DNA of 64,000 bases from Vibrio taketomensis (GTDB taxonomy: Bacteria; Pseudomonadota; Gammaproteobacteria; Enterobacterales; Vibrionaceae), in assembly GCF_009938165.1 (NCBI RefSeq), contig NZ_AP019649.1, positions 1,178,001 to 1,242,000 of the forward strand. The letters are read 5' to 3'. The translations under genes and the position numbers were made by a program. Positions 1 through 7,846 of the stretch are shown here, one piece after another (within the stretch, counting starts at the first letter, position 1; each line of letters begins with the position of its first letter). A model generated the notes under the pieces. The model ran no database searches. It was given only the letters and a program-made list of their open reading frames with translations, and was not told the origin of the DNA.

Positions 1-24
1 GCATATTGAGGCGGGCGATAAATA

Positions 25-414
25 CTAATTTTGTTCGCAGGTGTCTTTTGTAACAAATTCGTCATACATAAGCTGGCCGCGAGTGTTGCGCATCTTGATG
101 CGATAACTTAAGCCGGCTTCAAGGTTTTGCGTGGTGTCTTTATTGGTGCAATAGTAACGAACGCCTTGCTGCATAACTTGAGCGATAGGTTTCGCTCCAG
201 CTTGATCTTGATTGTAGATCATCATGATTTCGATACTTGTCCCTTTCGCGTTAGCTCTCATGATAGATAGAGGTCCAGCTTCAAGGGGAAGCTCTGAAGA
301 CAGAACGCTAGCACGATTACTTGCTAATAACTCCAAATGTTTTTGGTCTGAGTTACTCGCACAACCAGCTAAGGTTGATAGCAAGAGAAAGGCTGAAAAA
401 ACACCGAATTTCAT
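25..414 (-). CDS. aspS: Type II secretion pilotin lipoprotein, AspS/GspS-beta type
   Basis: A 129-aa outer-membrane lipoprotein. The N-terminus is a lipoprotein signal ending in a lipobox (LSTLAGC), so Cys18 would be lipidated. The mature part has two cysteines (about residues 89 and 126), which fits the disulfide of the AspS fold. From family knowledge, AspS is the Vibrio pilotin that carries the T2SS secretin to the outer membrane. The neighbours yciI, yciA and yciB match what I recall of the V. cholerae aspS locus, far from the other secretion genes. The identification rests on recalled similarity (ASNRA, GPLSIM and EIMMIYN segments), not on a search. The start at 414 gives the complete signal peptide. 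Confidence 0.72.
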   Translation of the reverse strand: MKFGVFSAFLLLSTLAGCASNSDQKHLELLASNRASVLSSELPLEAGPLSIMRANAKGTSIEIMMIYNQDQAGAKPIAQVMQQGVRYYCTNKDTTQNLEAGLSYRIKMRNTRGQLMYDEFVTKDTCEQN

Positions 415-416
415 AC

Positions 417-713
417 TTAGAACACTTTCTTAAATGGTTTAACGATCACATTTTGGTACACACCCGCTGCGATGTATGGGTCAGCATCTGCCCACGCTTG
501 TGCGTCTTCAATTGACTCAAATTGTGCGATCACAGTTGAACCGGTAAAGCCAGCTTCACCAGGGTTTTCTGAATCGATCGCTGGCATAGGACCTGCAGTC
601 AACAGGCGACCTTCATCTTGCAATTGTTGTAAGCGAGCAAGATGCTCTGGGCGCACGCTTAGACGTTTCTCTAGTGAGTTTTCAACATCTTGAGAAAAAA
701 TAACGTACCACAT
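417..713 (-). CDS. yciI: YciI family protein
   Basis: A 98-aa single-domain YCII protein with a ferredoxin-like alpha/beta fold. It begins MWYVIFSQD and carries the usual RPEHLARL and [10 protein letters not shown] segments. The start at 713 has a good ribosome-binding site (AGGAAAG, 5 bases upstream); the longer open frame to 773 has no such signal and adds non-conserved residues. It lies two bases upstream of aspS and could be co-transcribed. The biochemical role of YciI is not settled; a small-molecule-binding or chlorohydrolase-like role has been proposed for relatives. Confidence 0.85.
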   Translation of the reverse strand: MWYVIFSQDVENSLEKRLSVRPEHLARLQQLQDEGRLLTAGPMPAIDSENPGEAGFTGSTVIAQFESIEDAQAWADADPYIAAGVYQNVIVKPFKKVF

Positions 714-812
714 TCTACTTTCCTTTTTTGAATCGTTCTTGTTAATGAGTAACTGTAACGTAGGGGAGAGCAAAGCAAATTTTCAATAAATGAAAATGTG
801 ACTTGCCCTATG

Positions 813-1205
813 CTAATTTATTGCTCGTGGTTTACCGTTTGCGTCGATAGCAACGTAATTAAACGTGGCATCACAAACCATGAATCTATCTTCGACACCA
901 TGCTCTTTAATTGGTTTCACCCAAACCTCAAGATCGATACTCATTGAAGTGCGGCCAATTTTAGTGCATTCGCCATAGCAGCAGACTACGTCGCCGACTT
1001 TCACTGGTTTTTTAAACGTAATGCTAGATACAGAGACGGTAACGATTCGACCGCCAGATATTTCTTTGGCGAGAATACCTCCAGCCAAATCTAGCTGAGA
1101 CATAATCCAGCCACCAAAAATATCACCGTTGGCGTTGGTATCGGCTGGCATAGCCAGTGTGCGAAGGAGAAGTTGTCCGCGAGGAGAGTATGAATCCTGA
1201 CTCAT
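813..1205 (-). CDS. yciA: Acyl-CoA thioesterase YciA
   Basis: A 130-aa hotdog-fold thioesterase that hydrolyses acyl-CoA to free acid and CoA in the cytoplasm. The segment LAMPADTNANGDIFGGW near the N-terminus holds the Asn and Asp residues typical of the YciA active site. GDVVCCYGEC follows, and the C-terminus KPRAIN matches the family end. The start at 1205 (MSQDSYSPRG) is preferred over 1217 because a GGAT motif lies upstream and it gives the usual family length. The neighbours yciI and yciB are the partners seen across gamma-proteobacteria. Confidence 0.92.
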   Translation of the reverse strand: MSQDSYSPRGQLLLRTLAMPADTNANGDIFGGWIMSQLDLAGGILAKEISGGRIVTVSVSSITFKKPVKVGDVVCCYGECTKIGRTSMSIDLEVWVKPIKEHGVEDRFMVCDATFNYVAIDANGKPRAIN

Positions 1206-1334
1206 TTTGACATCCACAACATATTGACGTCACTGTCGAGAGTGAAGCGTAGGTTGACCAATTAGAAAGCGACCCGATTGTCGCTCAACGGATTATACCT
1301 GAGTTCACGAGAAAAGCATCTGGCGACTCAGAGC

Positions 1335-1874
1335 TTATTCTTCTATATCCGATTTAGCTGCATGCTTATAGATGTAGATGCCCGACAAAATGACGAAAGC
1401 AAATGTCGCGGCTAACAGACCAAAAACTTTAAAATTGACCCATGTATCTAGCGGTAGCGTGAATGCCACGTAAATGTTGGTCAAGGCGCAGGCAGCGAAA
1501 AATATTACCCAAGCCCAAGTAAGCCTTGTCCACACGAATTCAGGCAAAGTCAGTTCTTTGTCGAGCATGTTTTTGATGGCTGACTTTCCAAGTAATTGAC
1601 TGGTGGTCAATCCAATGGCGAAAAGCGCATAGATGATGGTGACTTTCCATTTAATAAAGTTATCGTCATGTAGGAAGATAGTCATACTGCCAAAGATAGC
1701 CACCGTAACGAAGGTGATTAACTGCATTTTTTCTACTTTCTTATACAGCCAATAGGTCAGTGTGAGCTGCAAAGCGGTTGCTACGATCAATCCCCCTGTC
1801 GCGATGTATATATCAAATATTTTGTATAAAGCGAAAAAGATAATTAAGGGTATAAAGTCGAGCAGTGATTTCAT
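1335..1874 (-). CDS. yciB: Inner membrane septation protein YciB (IspZ)
   Basis: A 179-aa integral inner-membrane protein with about five hydrophobic helices. It starts [18 protein letters not shown], the standard YciB N-terminus. An internal NFKVFG segment and a lysine-rich C-terminus also fit. The family affects cell-envelope synthesis and septation; it is linked to cell-division and elongation proteins in E. coli, but its molecular activity is unclear. The open frame extends to 1943, but the extra 23 residues are not conserved, so 1874 is taken as the start. Confidence 0.9.
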   Translation of the reverse strand: MKSLLDFIPLIIFFALYKIFDIYIATGGLIVATALQLTLTYWLYKKVEKMQLITFVTVAIFGSMTIFLHDDNFIKWKVTIIYALFAIGLTTSQLLGKSAIKNMLDKELTLPEFVWTRLTWAWVIFFAACALTNIYVAFTLPLDTWVNFKVFGLLAATFAFVILSGIYIYKHAAKSDIEE

Positions 1875-2049
1875 TACTAAAGATCGTTTTGACGAAGTGA
1901 AGGACCAGTATATACCCAAATCTCCTCTAAATGCAGGGGGCACGACATTGCTAAGTCTCTAGAGCCTGGATTTTCGCTGAGCGACAGCTTTGGGGGCGGT
2001 TCTCGTGACACATTACAGCTGCAGAAAATGGCATAACGCAGTCTGCACA

Positions 2050-2271
2050 TTAATGTGGAATGAGCCGCTTTATTTCCTCTAAGTAACCTTCTTGACGCAA
2101 ATTGTCTACTGCATTGATCAGCTCATCATCACTCATATCTGAGCAACTGTCTTTGCCAATCATCAGGCTTAAGTACATTGAAAACTCGGGTTCAGAGTAA
2201 GCGCCAAGACGATCGGTGGCGAAACATCGAATACCATGATGGATTAAGTCGTAGTAGGTGTAGCGGTTCAT
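2050..2271 (-). CDS. Small hypothetical protein downstream of the LuxN-like kinase
   Basis: A 73-aa, mildly acidic, soluble-looking protein of unknown function with no signal peptide or membrane segment. The start at 2271 is supported by a strong ribosome-binding site (AGGAGGC, 7 bases before ATG); the longer open frame to 2340 lacks one. It lies about 70 bases after the LuxN-like kinase on the same strand with no clear terminator between, so it may be co-transcribed. An ELINAVDNLRQEGYLEEI helix at the C-terminus is its most regular element. I recognise no family. Confidence 0.7.
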   Translation of the reverse strand: MNRYTYYDLIHHGIRCFATDRLGAYSEPEFSMYLSLMIGKDSCSDMSDDELINAVDNLRQEGYLEEIKRLIPH

Positions 2272-2342
2272 AAATATGCCTCCTATAAACACCTGGACAT
2301 AAGTTGCCGTTGGTGGGGAAAGAAGCATATTCAATGCCAATG

Positions 2343-4838
2343 TTAGGCAGTGTTAGCGATACTTGTTGCGTCTTTCATCGCCAGTGCGAGTTCAACCGCA
2401 CGCTTTAATTCCTGAATTGTGGCTGGTTTTGATAGTCGGCCATCCATGGTCTGGGCTATTTTTTGTAATTCATACTCTCCAAATTCCCCTGACAGAGCAA
2501 AAACAGGCAGTGCTGGGTGGCACTGTTTTATCTGCTGGGTGGCCTCAAAACCGTTCATAACGGGCATTCGAATGTCCATTAAAACAAAATCGACCATACA
2601 TTTCTCAAGTGTGTTAATCGCATCTTGGCCATTGGTTGCGAGCACGACCTGATAGCCTAGTCTGGTTAATAACATTTGCACCAATTCACGCTGGCACTGG
2701 TTATCGTCTACCACCATTATTGTTATTTGGGCTGGTGCGTGAACGTTGGGTGTCAATGCGGTATGACGAGGGGCGAATGGTGTGATACCGGGGCTTAGTA
2801 GACCGCTGGTGGGAAAAGAGAGGTGGAACTCTGTGAAGTGTCCTTGTTTTGAGTAGCACTCGATTGAGCCACCAAAAGACTTCATCACTCGTCTGCAGTA
2901 ACCCAAACCTAACCCGCTGCCATCGGATTTGTTATAGCTGAAAAAATCGTCGAAAATTCGGTTAATGAGAGGCTTTGGAATGCCAGGGCCAGTATCTCGG
3001 ACGATAAGAAAGTGCTCGTATTTTCCGACTTGCGACTTAATCTCAACGTTAGAATCAGGATGAGAATCAAAATAGTAAACACTGTTACGCAGCAGATTAA
3101 AGATAACAAAGTTAAACAACGTCTCGTTGATTCGTGCAACAAAGTCATGCTCGATATCAATATGAATACGTTGTTTAATTGTTTCACTTTCAAAGGCATA
3201 ACCATCAATCGCTTGAGCAACCGCGTAACGCATTGACACATCGTTGGTTGGTACGTCTTCCAAGGCGGTGTTATTCACTTCACGTAAAATGATGTCGATT
3301 AATTGTCGGCCTCTTTCGATTGAGTTTTTGCCTCGATTCAGTGCGTCTTGCAATTCATGGTGCTCGGCATTGTGATTGATTTTGTGATCGAGCACTTCGA
3401 ATTGATATTGAGCTTGGGTGAGGGGGTTGCGCATTTCATGCGCGATAGAATTGGCGAGCACCTGAGATTGATGCACTTTACGGTCAGCATTGATGTAACC
3501 TTGAGCAATGAGTAGTACATGTTGAAGGGCTTTTACCTCTTCAAAGAAGTACATTTGACCGTTGGCTTTATTTTTGGCGAGCAATAGATGGCTAAGGCGT
3601 TGGTTGTAGTCAAATATGGGGAGTACCAGCGAAACCGCCTCTGCTTGCATCTTGTTGTAGATAGAGTAGTGAATGTTATTGACCTCTCTACCACTTAAAA
3701 CAATATCTTCGATCTCCTGAAAAATGAGCACGTTACCATGTTGATGTAATTGTGATGTGTAAAGTTGTTCATCTTGTAAGTTAGAGACTAGTTGTAAATC
3801 TTCACTATCAATTCCAATGATTTTTGCGATTTCTTTTAATGCATTATCCGTTGAACGTTGAAAATCTCTGCCCAGTAAACGGATCCTTTTTGAAGGGGAG
3901 CTGGCAGAACCAAAAATAATCTGACTGCAAAACACCTTGATGATACGTAATAGGTAACGCCACACAATAGCCGTGTATAGACAACTAACGGTGACAGCAA
4001 TGATAGGATTTTGGATAGAGATTGCATTGAGCACCAATGCAATAGGCACAATGGTGACTATGCTTGTCAGCGTAAACGAACACAATGTGTAGACCACTTG
4101 TCGATTGCTAAAAAATCGAGAGGTTAGTAACCCGTATCCTATGAGGAGTATTTCACTGATCGCTAGAGTGGGAGGGATCCATGTCAACGAATAGTTGTTC
4201 CATAACACCGGAACAAAGCCACTAAAAACGATGGTTGAAATCATGAATATGCAGATACCAGTTAACACGTACATTGATTTCACCTGACGCAGCGGACGAG
4301 CTTTACGCGCGTAGAGCAAAATATTATGAAAGGTGACGCCCATTAGAATCACGATCGTCAGATAAAACCAGTGAGCTTCTGCGCCGAGGTTTATTTGGAA
4401 ATCACCCACTTTATTGACGGTAACGTCGGTAATGGTGCGATTAGATGCGAAATTGAGATAGGTAGCCCAAATGGTAAGTGTTGCCAATAGAGCAAGTTGT
4501 ATATACCGAGATCGCTTGCTTTCTACCTCAGCAATGAGAATGCGAGTTACGCTGCAAGCGCAAATAAAACCAACAAATGAGGCCGTATTTGCAATGAGCG
4601 CAACGGAAAGTATTAGAGGTTCACTTACTTTGATAATGCTGGGGGAGTAGAAAAAGGCATTGCTTAATACCCAAATCAAAATGCAGCTTGAATAAAGTAT
4701 GTATGGCGTTCTAATTTTTGAGTCAAAATGCGACTGGCGAGTTCTCAATGAAAAAACAAAATAAATAATCCACGCCGATATCGCTGATGCGACACCATAC
4801 AAAAGAATGAAAATGGGGTGTAAGTTCAAACTAAACAT
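2343..4838 (-). CDS. luxN: LuxN-like quorum-sensing hybrid sensor kinase
   Basis: An 831-aa hybrid histidine kinase. The N-terminal ~300 residues contain about nine hydrophobic helices, the autoinducer-sensing domain of the LuxN type. The phospho-acceptor box LANSIAHEMRNP has His467. The ATPase part has an N-box (NLLRNS, ~583), a G1 box (DTGPGI, ~615) and a G2 box (GSGLGLGYC, ~640). A receiver domain follows with phospho-acceptor Asp755 (VLMDIRMP). Segments such as SLTWIPPTLAISE, RQLIDIILREV and NETLFNFVIFNL are very close to what I recall of V. harveyi LuxN, and the acceptor numbering is almost the same. LuxN senses acyl-homoserine lactones and drives the LuxU/LuxO phosphorelay. No luxM-like synthase gene is adjacent, so the ligand is uncertain. 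Confidence 0.85.
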   Translation of the reverse strand: MFSLNLHPIFILLYGVASAISAWIIYFVFSLRTRQSHFDSKIRTPYILYSSCILIWVLSNAFFYSPSIIKVSEPLILSVALIANTASFVGFICACSVTRILIAEVESKRSRYIQLALLATLTIWATYLNFASNRTITDVTVNKVGDFQINLGAEAHWFYLTIVILMGVTFHNILLYARKARPLRQVKSMYVLTGICIFMISTIVFSGFVPVLWNNYSLTWIPPTLAISEILLIGYGLLTSRFFSNRQVVYTLCSFTLTSIVTIVPIALVLNAISIQNPIIAVTVSCLYTAIVWRYLLRIIKVFCSQIIFGSASSPSKRIRLLGRDFQRSTDNALKEIAKIIGIDSEDLQLVSNLQDEQLYTSQLHQHGNVLIFQEIEDIVLSGREVNNIHYSIYNKMQAEAVSLVLPIFDYNQRLSHLLLAKNKANGQMYFFEEVKALQHVLLIAQGYINADRKVHQSQVLANSIAHEMRNPLTQAQYQFEVLDHKINHNAEHHELQDALNRGKNSIERGRQLIDIILREVNNTALEDVPTNDVSMRYAVAQAIDGYAFESETIKQRIHIDIEHDFVARINETLFNFVIFNLLRNSVYYFDSHPDSNVEIKSQVGKYEHFLIVRDTGPGIPKPLINRIFDDFFSYNKSDGSGLGLGYCRRVMKSFGGSIECYSKQGHFTEFHLSFPTSGLLSPGITPFAPRHTALTPNVHAPAQITIMVVDDNQCQRELVQMLLTRLGYQVVLATNGQDAINTLEKCMVDFVLMDIRMPVMNGFEATQQIKQCHPALPVFALSGEFGEYELQKIAQTMDGRLSKPATIQELKRAVELALAMKDATSIANTA

Positions 4839-5420
4839 GCGATGTTCCGTTTCGTCGGCTGCAGATACTTAAGAGGCTTCAATACATTACATAGTGTGCA
4901 AATCGAGGCATTTTCTCTGAACCCAGTACTTGGCGATAGTTTGGGTGTAAACTACTCTAATTGCTACAATATTAACCACAATTTAACGGTTTATATAACC
5001 TTCAGTCAGTGTGTTGTGTCGCATAATTTGACCGTTTTTCAATCAACTCAAAGCACAAACATGGTTTAGTGGGCCATTTGATTAAGCAATTAGTTACACA
5101 AAACAACAAGTTCGTATTGGGCAATCACAAAAACGAGGAAAATTTTTGCAGATTAAAATGTTTTTCATAGGCTGAAATTTGGTGAAATAGACTGAATTTG
5201 TTTTCTATTTATTGAAAAATGTCGCTGAAATTAAGCAGATAGTAAATTTATCTGACTGGTTAGTATATGACCTCAATATCTTGACATAAAAAAGTTGGCG
5301 AAAATCATGAGCTTGGCATACACTTCCAAGTGTTGTACCTATGTCATTGATTGACGAGGCGAAATGCTTTGGCGCTGCCTAATGGCAGTGATGTTTAACG
5401 CAGCTTTTGAGGATATTTCT
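4839..5420. other. AT-rich intergenic region between divergent luxN-like gene and ihfA
   Basis: About 580 bases with no convincing gene. An open frame at 4842-5069 on the plus strand has no ribosome-binding site and an implausible composition. The region must hold the divergent promoters. A TTGACA hexamer at 5281-5286 is a possible -35 for ihfA, but no clean -10 follows at the right distance. Confidence 0.5.
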
Positions 5421-5717
5421 ATGGCGCTCACTAAAGCCGATTTGGCCGAGAACCTGTTTGAAAAGCTTGGATACAGTAAACGAGATGCCAAGGAAACGGT
5501 TGAGGCATTTTTTGAAGAGATTCGCAAATCACTAGAAAATGGTGAACAAGTGAAGCTTTCAGGATTTGGTAACTTCGACCTACGCGAGAAGAATGAACGT
5601 CCTGGACGTAATCCTAAAACAGGTGAAGACATTCCGATCAGCGCACGCCGCGTTGTTACTTTCCGCCCAGGGCAAAAACTAAAAGCTCGTGTAGAAACAA
5701 TTGAAGGCGAAAGTTAA
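5421..5717 (+). CDS. ihfA: Integration host factor alpha subunit
   Basis: A 98-aa HU/IHF family DNA-bending protein that pairs with IhfB. The sequence [39 protein letters not shown] and [13 protein letters not shown] is diagnostic of the alpha subunit; the [10 protein letters not shown] arm with its intercalating proline is intact. The start at 5421 follows GAGGATATTTCT; the frame is open from 5364, but those residues are not part of IhfA. In many gamma-proteobacteria ihfA follows pheT, but here pheST lies about 15 kb away, so ihfA needs its own promoter. Confidence 0.97.
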   Translation: MALTKADLAENLFEKLGYSKRDAKETVEAFFEEIRKSLENGEQVKLSGFGNFDLREKNERPGRNPKTGEDIPISARRVVTFRPGQKLKARVETIEGES

Positions 5718-5804
5718 CGCGTTATCGATGGATCGATTACTCGCAATTACATAACCACAGGGAGGCTGATGCAAACCTTGTATTGGCTCTCTGGTTAGTA
5801 ATAA

Positions 5805-5834
5805 AAAAACACCCAAGCATGCTTGGGTGTTTTT
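5805..5834. terminator. Bidirectional terminator between ihfA and the yciU-like gene
   Basis: A perfect hairpin with stem ACACCCAAGCA / TGCTTGGGTGT flanked by A-run and T-run. It can act on both strands for these convergent genes. Confidence 0.92.
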
Positions 5835-5855
5835 GCATTTATGGCACTACGTAAT

Positions 5856-6176
5856 TTAGTCACGTTTCCATAAGATATGGCAGAACTTGTTGTCTGGATC
5901 GCGGCTTACAAGTAGGCGCGCAAAAACGTCATCCAGTACATCGTTTTCTTCGTTAACCAAACCAACACGCACTTCTGCATATACTTCTTTGTCAACTTCA
6001 AAACCAACATGAGCGACCCAATCATCACCGGTTTCAACCAGTTCTGCAGCGCCACGGTCTTCAAATTGCGCAGTAAACAAAATAACGTCAGCCGCTTCTA
6101 GGTTATCTGGCGCCATTTCCAAGAAAATATCGTACGCTGTGTCGATCGCGTCATCGTAAGAAATCAGTTCAGTCAT
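5856..6176 (-). CDS. YciU/HI1450 family acidic protein (putative DNA mimic)
   Basis: A 106-aa strongly acidic protein of the DUF440 family. Recognisable segments are YDIFLEMAPDNLEAADVILF, AQFEDRGAAEL and DVFARLLVSRD. The structure of the Haemophilus relative suggested a double-stranded-DNA mimic that may bind HU-like proteins; this role is inferred, not proven. It follows efpL with a 2-base gap, so the two are probably one transcript. The end faces ihfA across a shared terminator. Confidence 0.85.
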   Translation of the reverse strand: MTELISYDDAIDTAYDIFLEMAPDNLEAADVILFTAQFEDRGAAELVETGDDWVAHVGFEVDKEVYAEVRVGLVNEENDVLDDVFARLLVSRDPDNKFCHILWKRD

Positions 6177-6178
6177 AA

Positions 6179-6748
6179 TTATGCACGGCTCATGTATTTA
6201 CGTTCAGCAGTGTTCACAATTACACGGTCGCCTTGAGCGATGTATTCTGGAACTTGTACTGTTAGGCCAGTAGATAGGCGAGCAGGCTTAGTACGAGCAG
6301 ATGCTGATGCACCTTTAATTGAAGGATCAGTTTCTTCAATCACTAGCTCAACAGCTGCAGGTAGTTCGATAGCCACTGGAGAACCGTTAACTAGTACTAC
6401 CATTACGCCTTGGATATCTTCAGTGATGAACATAAGTTCGTCTTCAATATCCGCTTTTTTGAAGTTGAATTGAGTGTAATCTTCATTGTCCATGAAGATG
6501 TACTCGTCACCATCAACGTAAGAGAAAGATACCGCACGTTTGAACATGTCTACAGTTTCAACAACGTCGTCAGACTTGTAACGTTCGTCTGCACGAGCAC
6601 CTGTGTTTAGATCAACACAACGTAGTTTGTAGATCTTAGAGCCACCACGGCCGCCAGGAGTCGTTACTTCGATATCTTTGATTAGTAGTGTTTTGCCGTT
6701 TGAGTCAACGATAGCAAAACCTTTCTTTAGCTCACTTGCCTTAGGCAT
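6179..6748 (-). CDS. efpL: Elongation factor P-like protein EfpL (YeiP)
   Basis: A 189-aa three-domain EF-P paralogue that enters the ribosomal E site to help at difficult peptide bonds. The N-terminal loop reads TTPGGRGGSKIYK, with arginine 34 at the tip where EF-P carries its modified lysine; this arginine is the hallmark of EfpL. The segment SYVDGDEYIFMDNEDYTQF and the C-terminal KGASASARTKPARLSTGLTVQVPEY are typical. It is the first gene of a two-gene operon with the yciU-like gene. ATG at 6748 is preceded by a purine-rich AAGGAAAAC stretch. Confidence 0.93.
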   Translation of the reverse strand: MPKASELKKGFAIVDSNGKTLLIKDIEVTTPGGRGGSKIYKLRCVDLNTGARADERYKSDDVVETVDMFKRAVSFSYVDGDEYIFMDNEDYTQFNFKKADIEDELMFITEDIQGVMVVLVNGSPVAIELPAAVELVIEETDPSIKGASASARTKPARLSTGLTVQVPEYIAQGDRVIVNTAERKYMSRA

Positions 6749-6928
6749 GAACAGTTTTCCTTCATATGAGTGATAAGCGCGGCATTATATACCCAACTAA
6801 ATAGAAGATGCTATTTCAACACGCACGGATTTCGTGCGAATGATGCAAATAGCCGCCTGATAGTCTTGATTGAAAGGGCGTAGTCATGGATCATAACTCG
6901 CTAACGGCCTTAGATTTTTGAAATATAG

Positions 6929-7695
6929 ATGACTTTATCGGTAATCGATCCCAAACAACCCTTTCAAGCAGAGTATAGTCAAGCAGTGCAGGATCTTGTG
7001 AGCTTTTTGCGCGCAGGTCTAGGTAGCAATCTACACAGCGTATATGTGTACGGAAGTGTTGCTCGCAAGACAGCAATTCCATCTCGCTCTAACCTCGATA
7101 TTATCATTGTGACTCAGCAGAGTTTTGGTGAGCAGCGCAGCACGATTATCAATACCTTACGTTGGCGCTTTCAGAAATCCTATCCCCACATTTCAGATAT
7201 CAGTATTAAAACGGCATTAGTCAGCGAGGTCGCATCATTAGAGAGCTTGTTTTCATGGGGGTTTCTACTGCGTCACTGTAGTGTCTGTGTATATGGTGAA
7301 AATTTGTCGGAATGTTTTGGTGATTATGAACCAAGCTGGGAAATTGCCAAACATTGGAATATGGACGTTGTCGATTGGCTAGCCGTCTATCGCAATCGTA
7401 TTGTGCGCGCGAAGGAAGACAGTGAAATCCTTAAATCGCAAAGAATCATTGCCAAAAGATGCTACGTGCCAGTTATTCGCTCGTGATGCCGAAAGATCTT
7501 GGTTGGTATGATTCTCCCATTGAATGTGGCAAACACTTTTTACGCTACTACCCAGAGATGCAAGTAGAGATCGAACGTCTAGTTATTATGTTGCAGTCTC
7601 GAACGATTGCTAAGCGCTCAATAATTGGTGTAATAGATTCCTATGGTGATTGGCTGGTGAAGCAGTTTAAAAAAACGGAATTTCGTATCGGCTAA
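6929..7695 (+). pseudogene. Nucleotidyltransferase-like protein, frameshifted
   Basis: A nucleotidyltransferase-superfamily protein. The N-terminal part has the signature VYVYGSVARKTAIPSRSNLDIIIV (G-S motif followed by D-x-I). The first frame runs 6929-7486 and then ends in a short aberrant tail. A second frame, from 7459 (MLRASYSLVMPKDLGWYD), continues the same protein to 7695. The break falls at an AAAA run (7454-7457); one added A would join IIAKK to MLRASY and give about 255 residues. It is either a real loss-of-function mutation or a homopolymer sequencing error. The substrate is unknown. It precedes the EIIC-EAL gene, as I recall for V. cholerae. Confidence 0.75.
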
Positions 7696-7846
7696 CCGCA
7701 TTGAAGTGACTCACATATTTGAAGGTAAACAGTTAAATTTAAGCAGTTGAGTTGGATTGTAGTACTTAAGTTGATGTTTCTCACAAAGAAATTAAATGGA
7801 ATGTTTTAGTATCGTAACTACATGTCATTCAGGATGAGCGGTCAGG

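Noticed and set aside
2909..3241. A 110-residue frame inside the LuxN-like gene on the same strand in another phase
   Set aside because: It is the shifted reading of the kinase core, which is strongly supported by its motifs; the shadow has low-complexity LILILILIL sequence.
4842..5069. A 75-residue plus-strand open frame between the LuxN-like gene and ihfA
   Set aside because: No ribosome-binding site, odd composition (LRGFNTLHSVQIE, many Ser/Asn), and it lies in a promoter-like AT-rich gap.
5310..5340. Sigma-54 promoter before ihfA (TTGGCATACACTTCC)
   Set aside because: The GC of the -12 element is missing (TTCC instead of TTGC).
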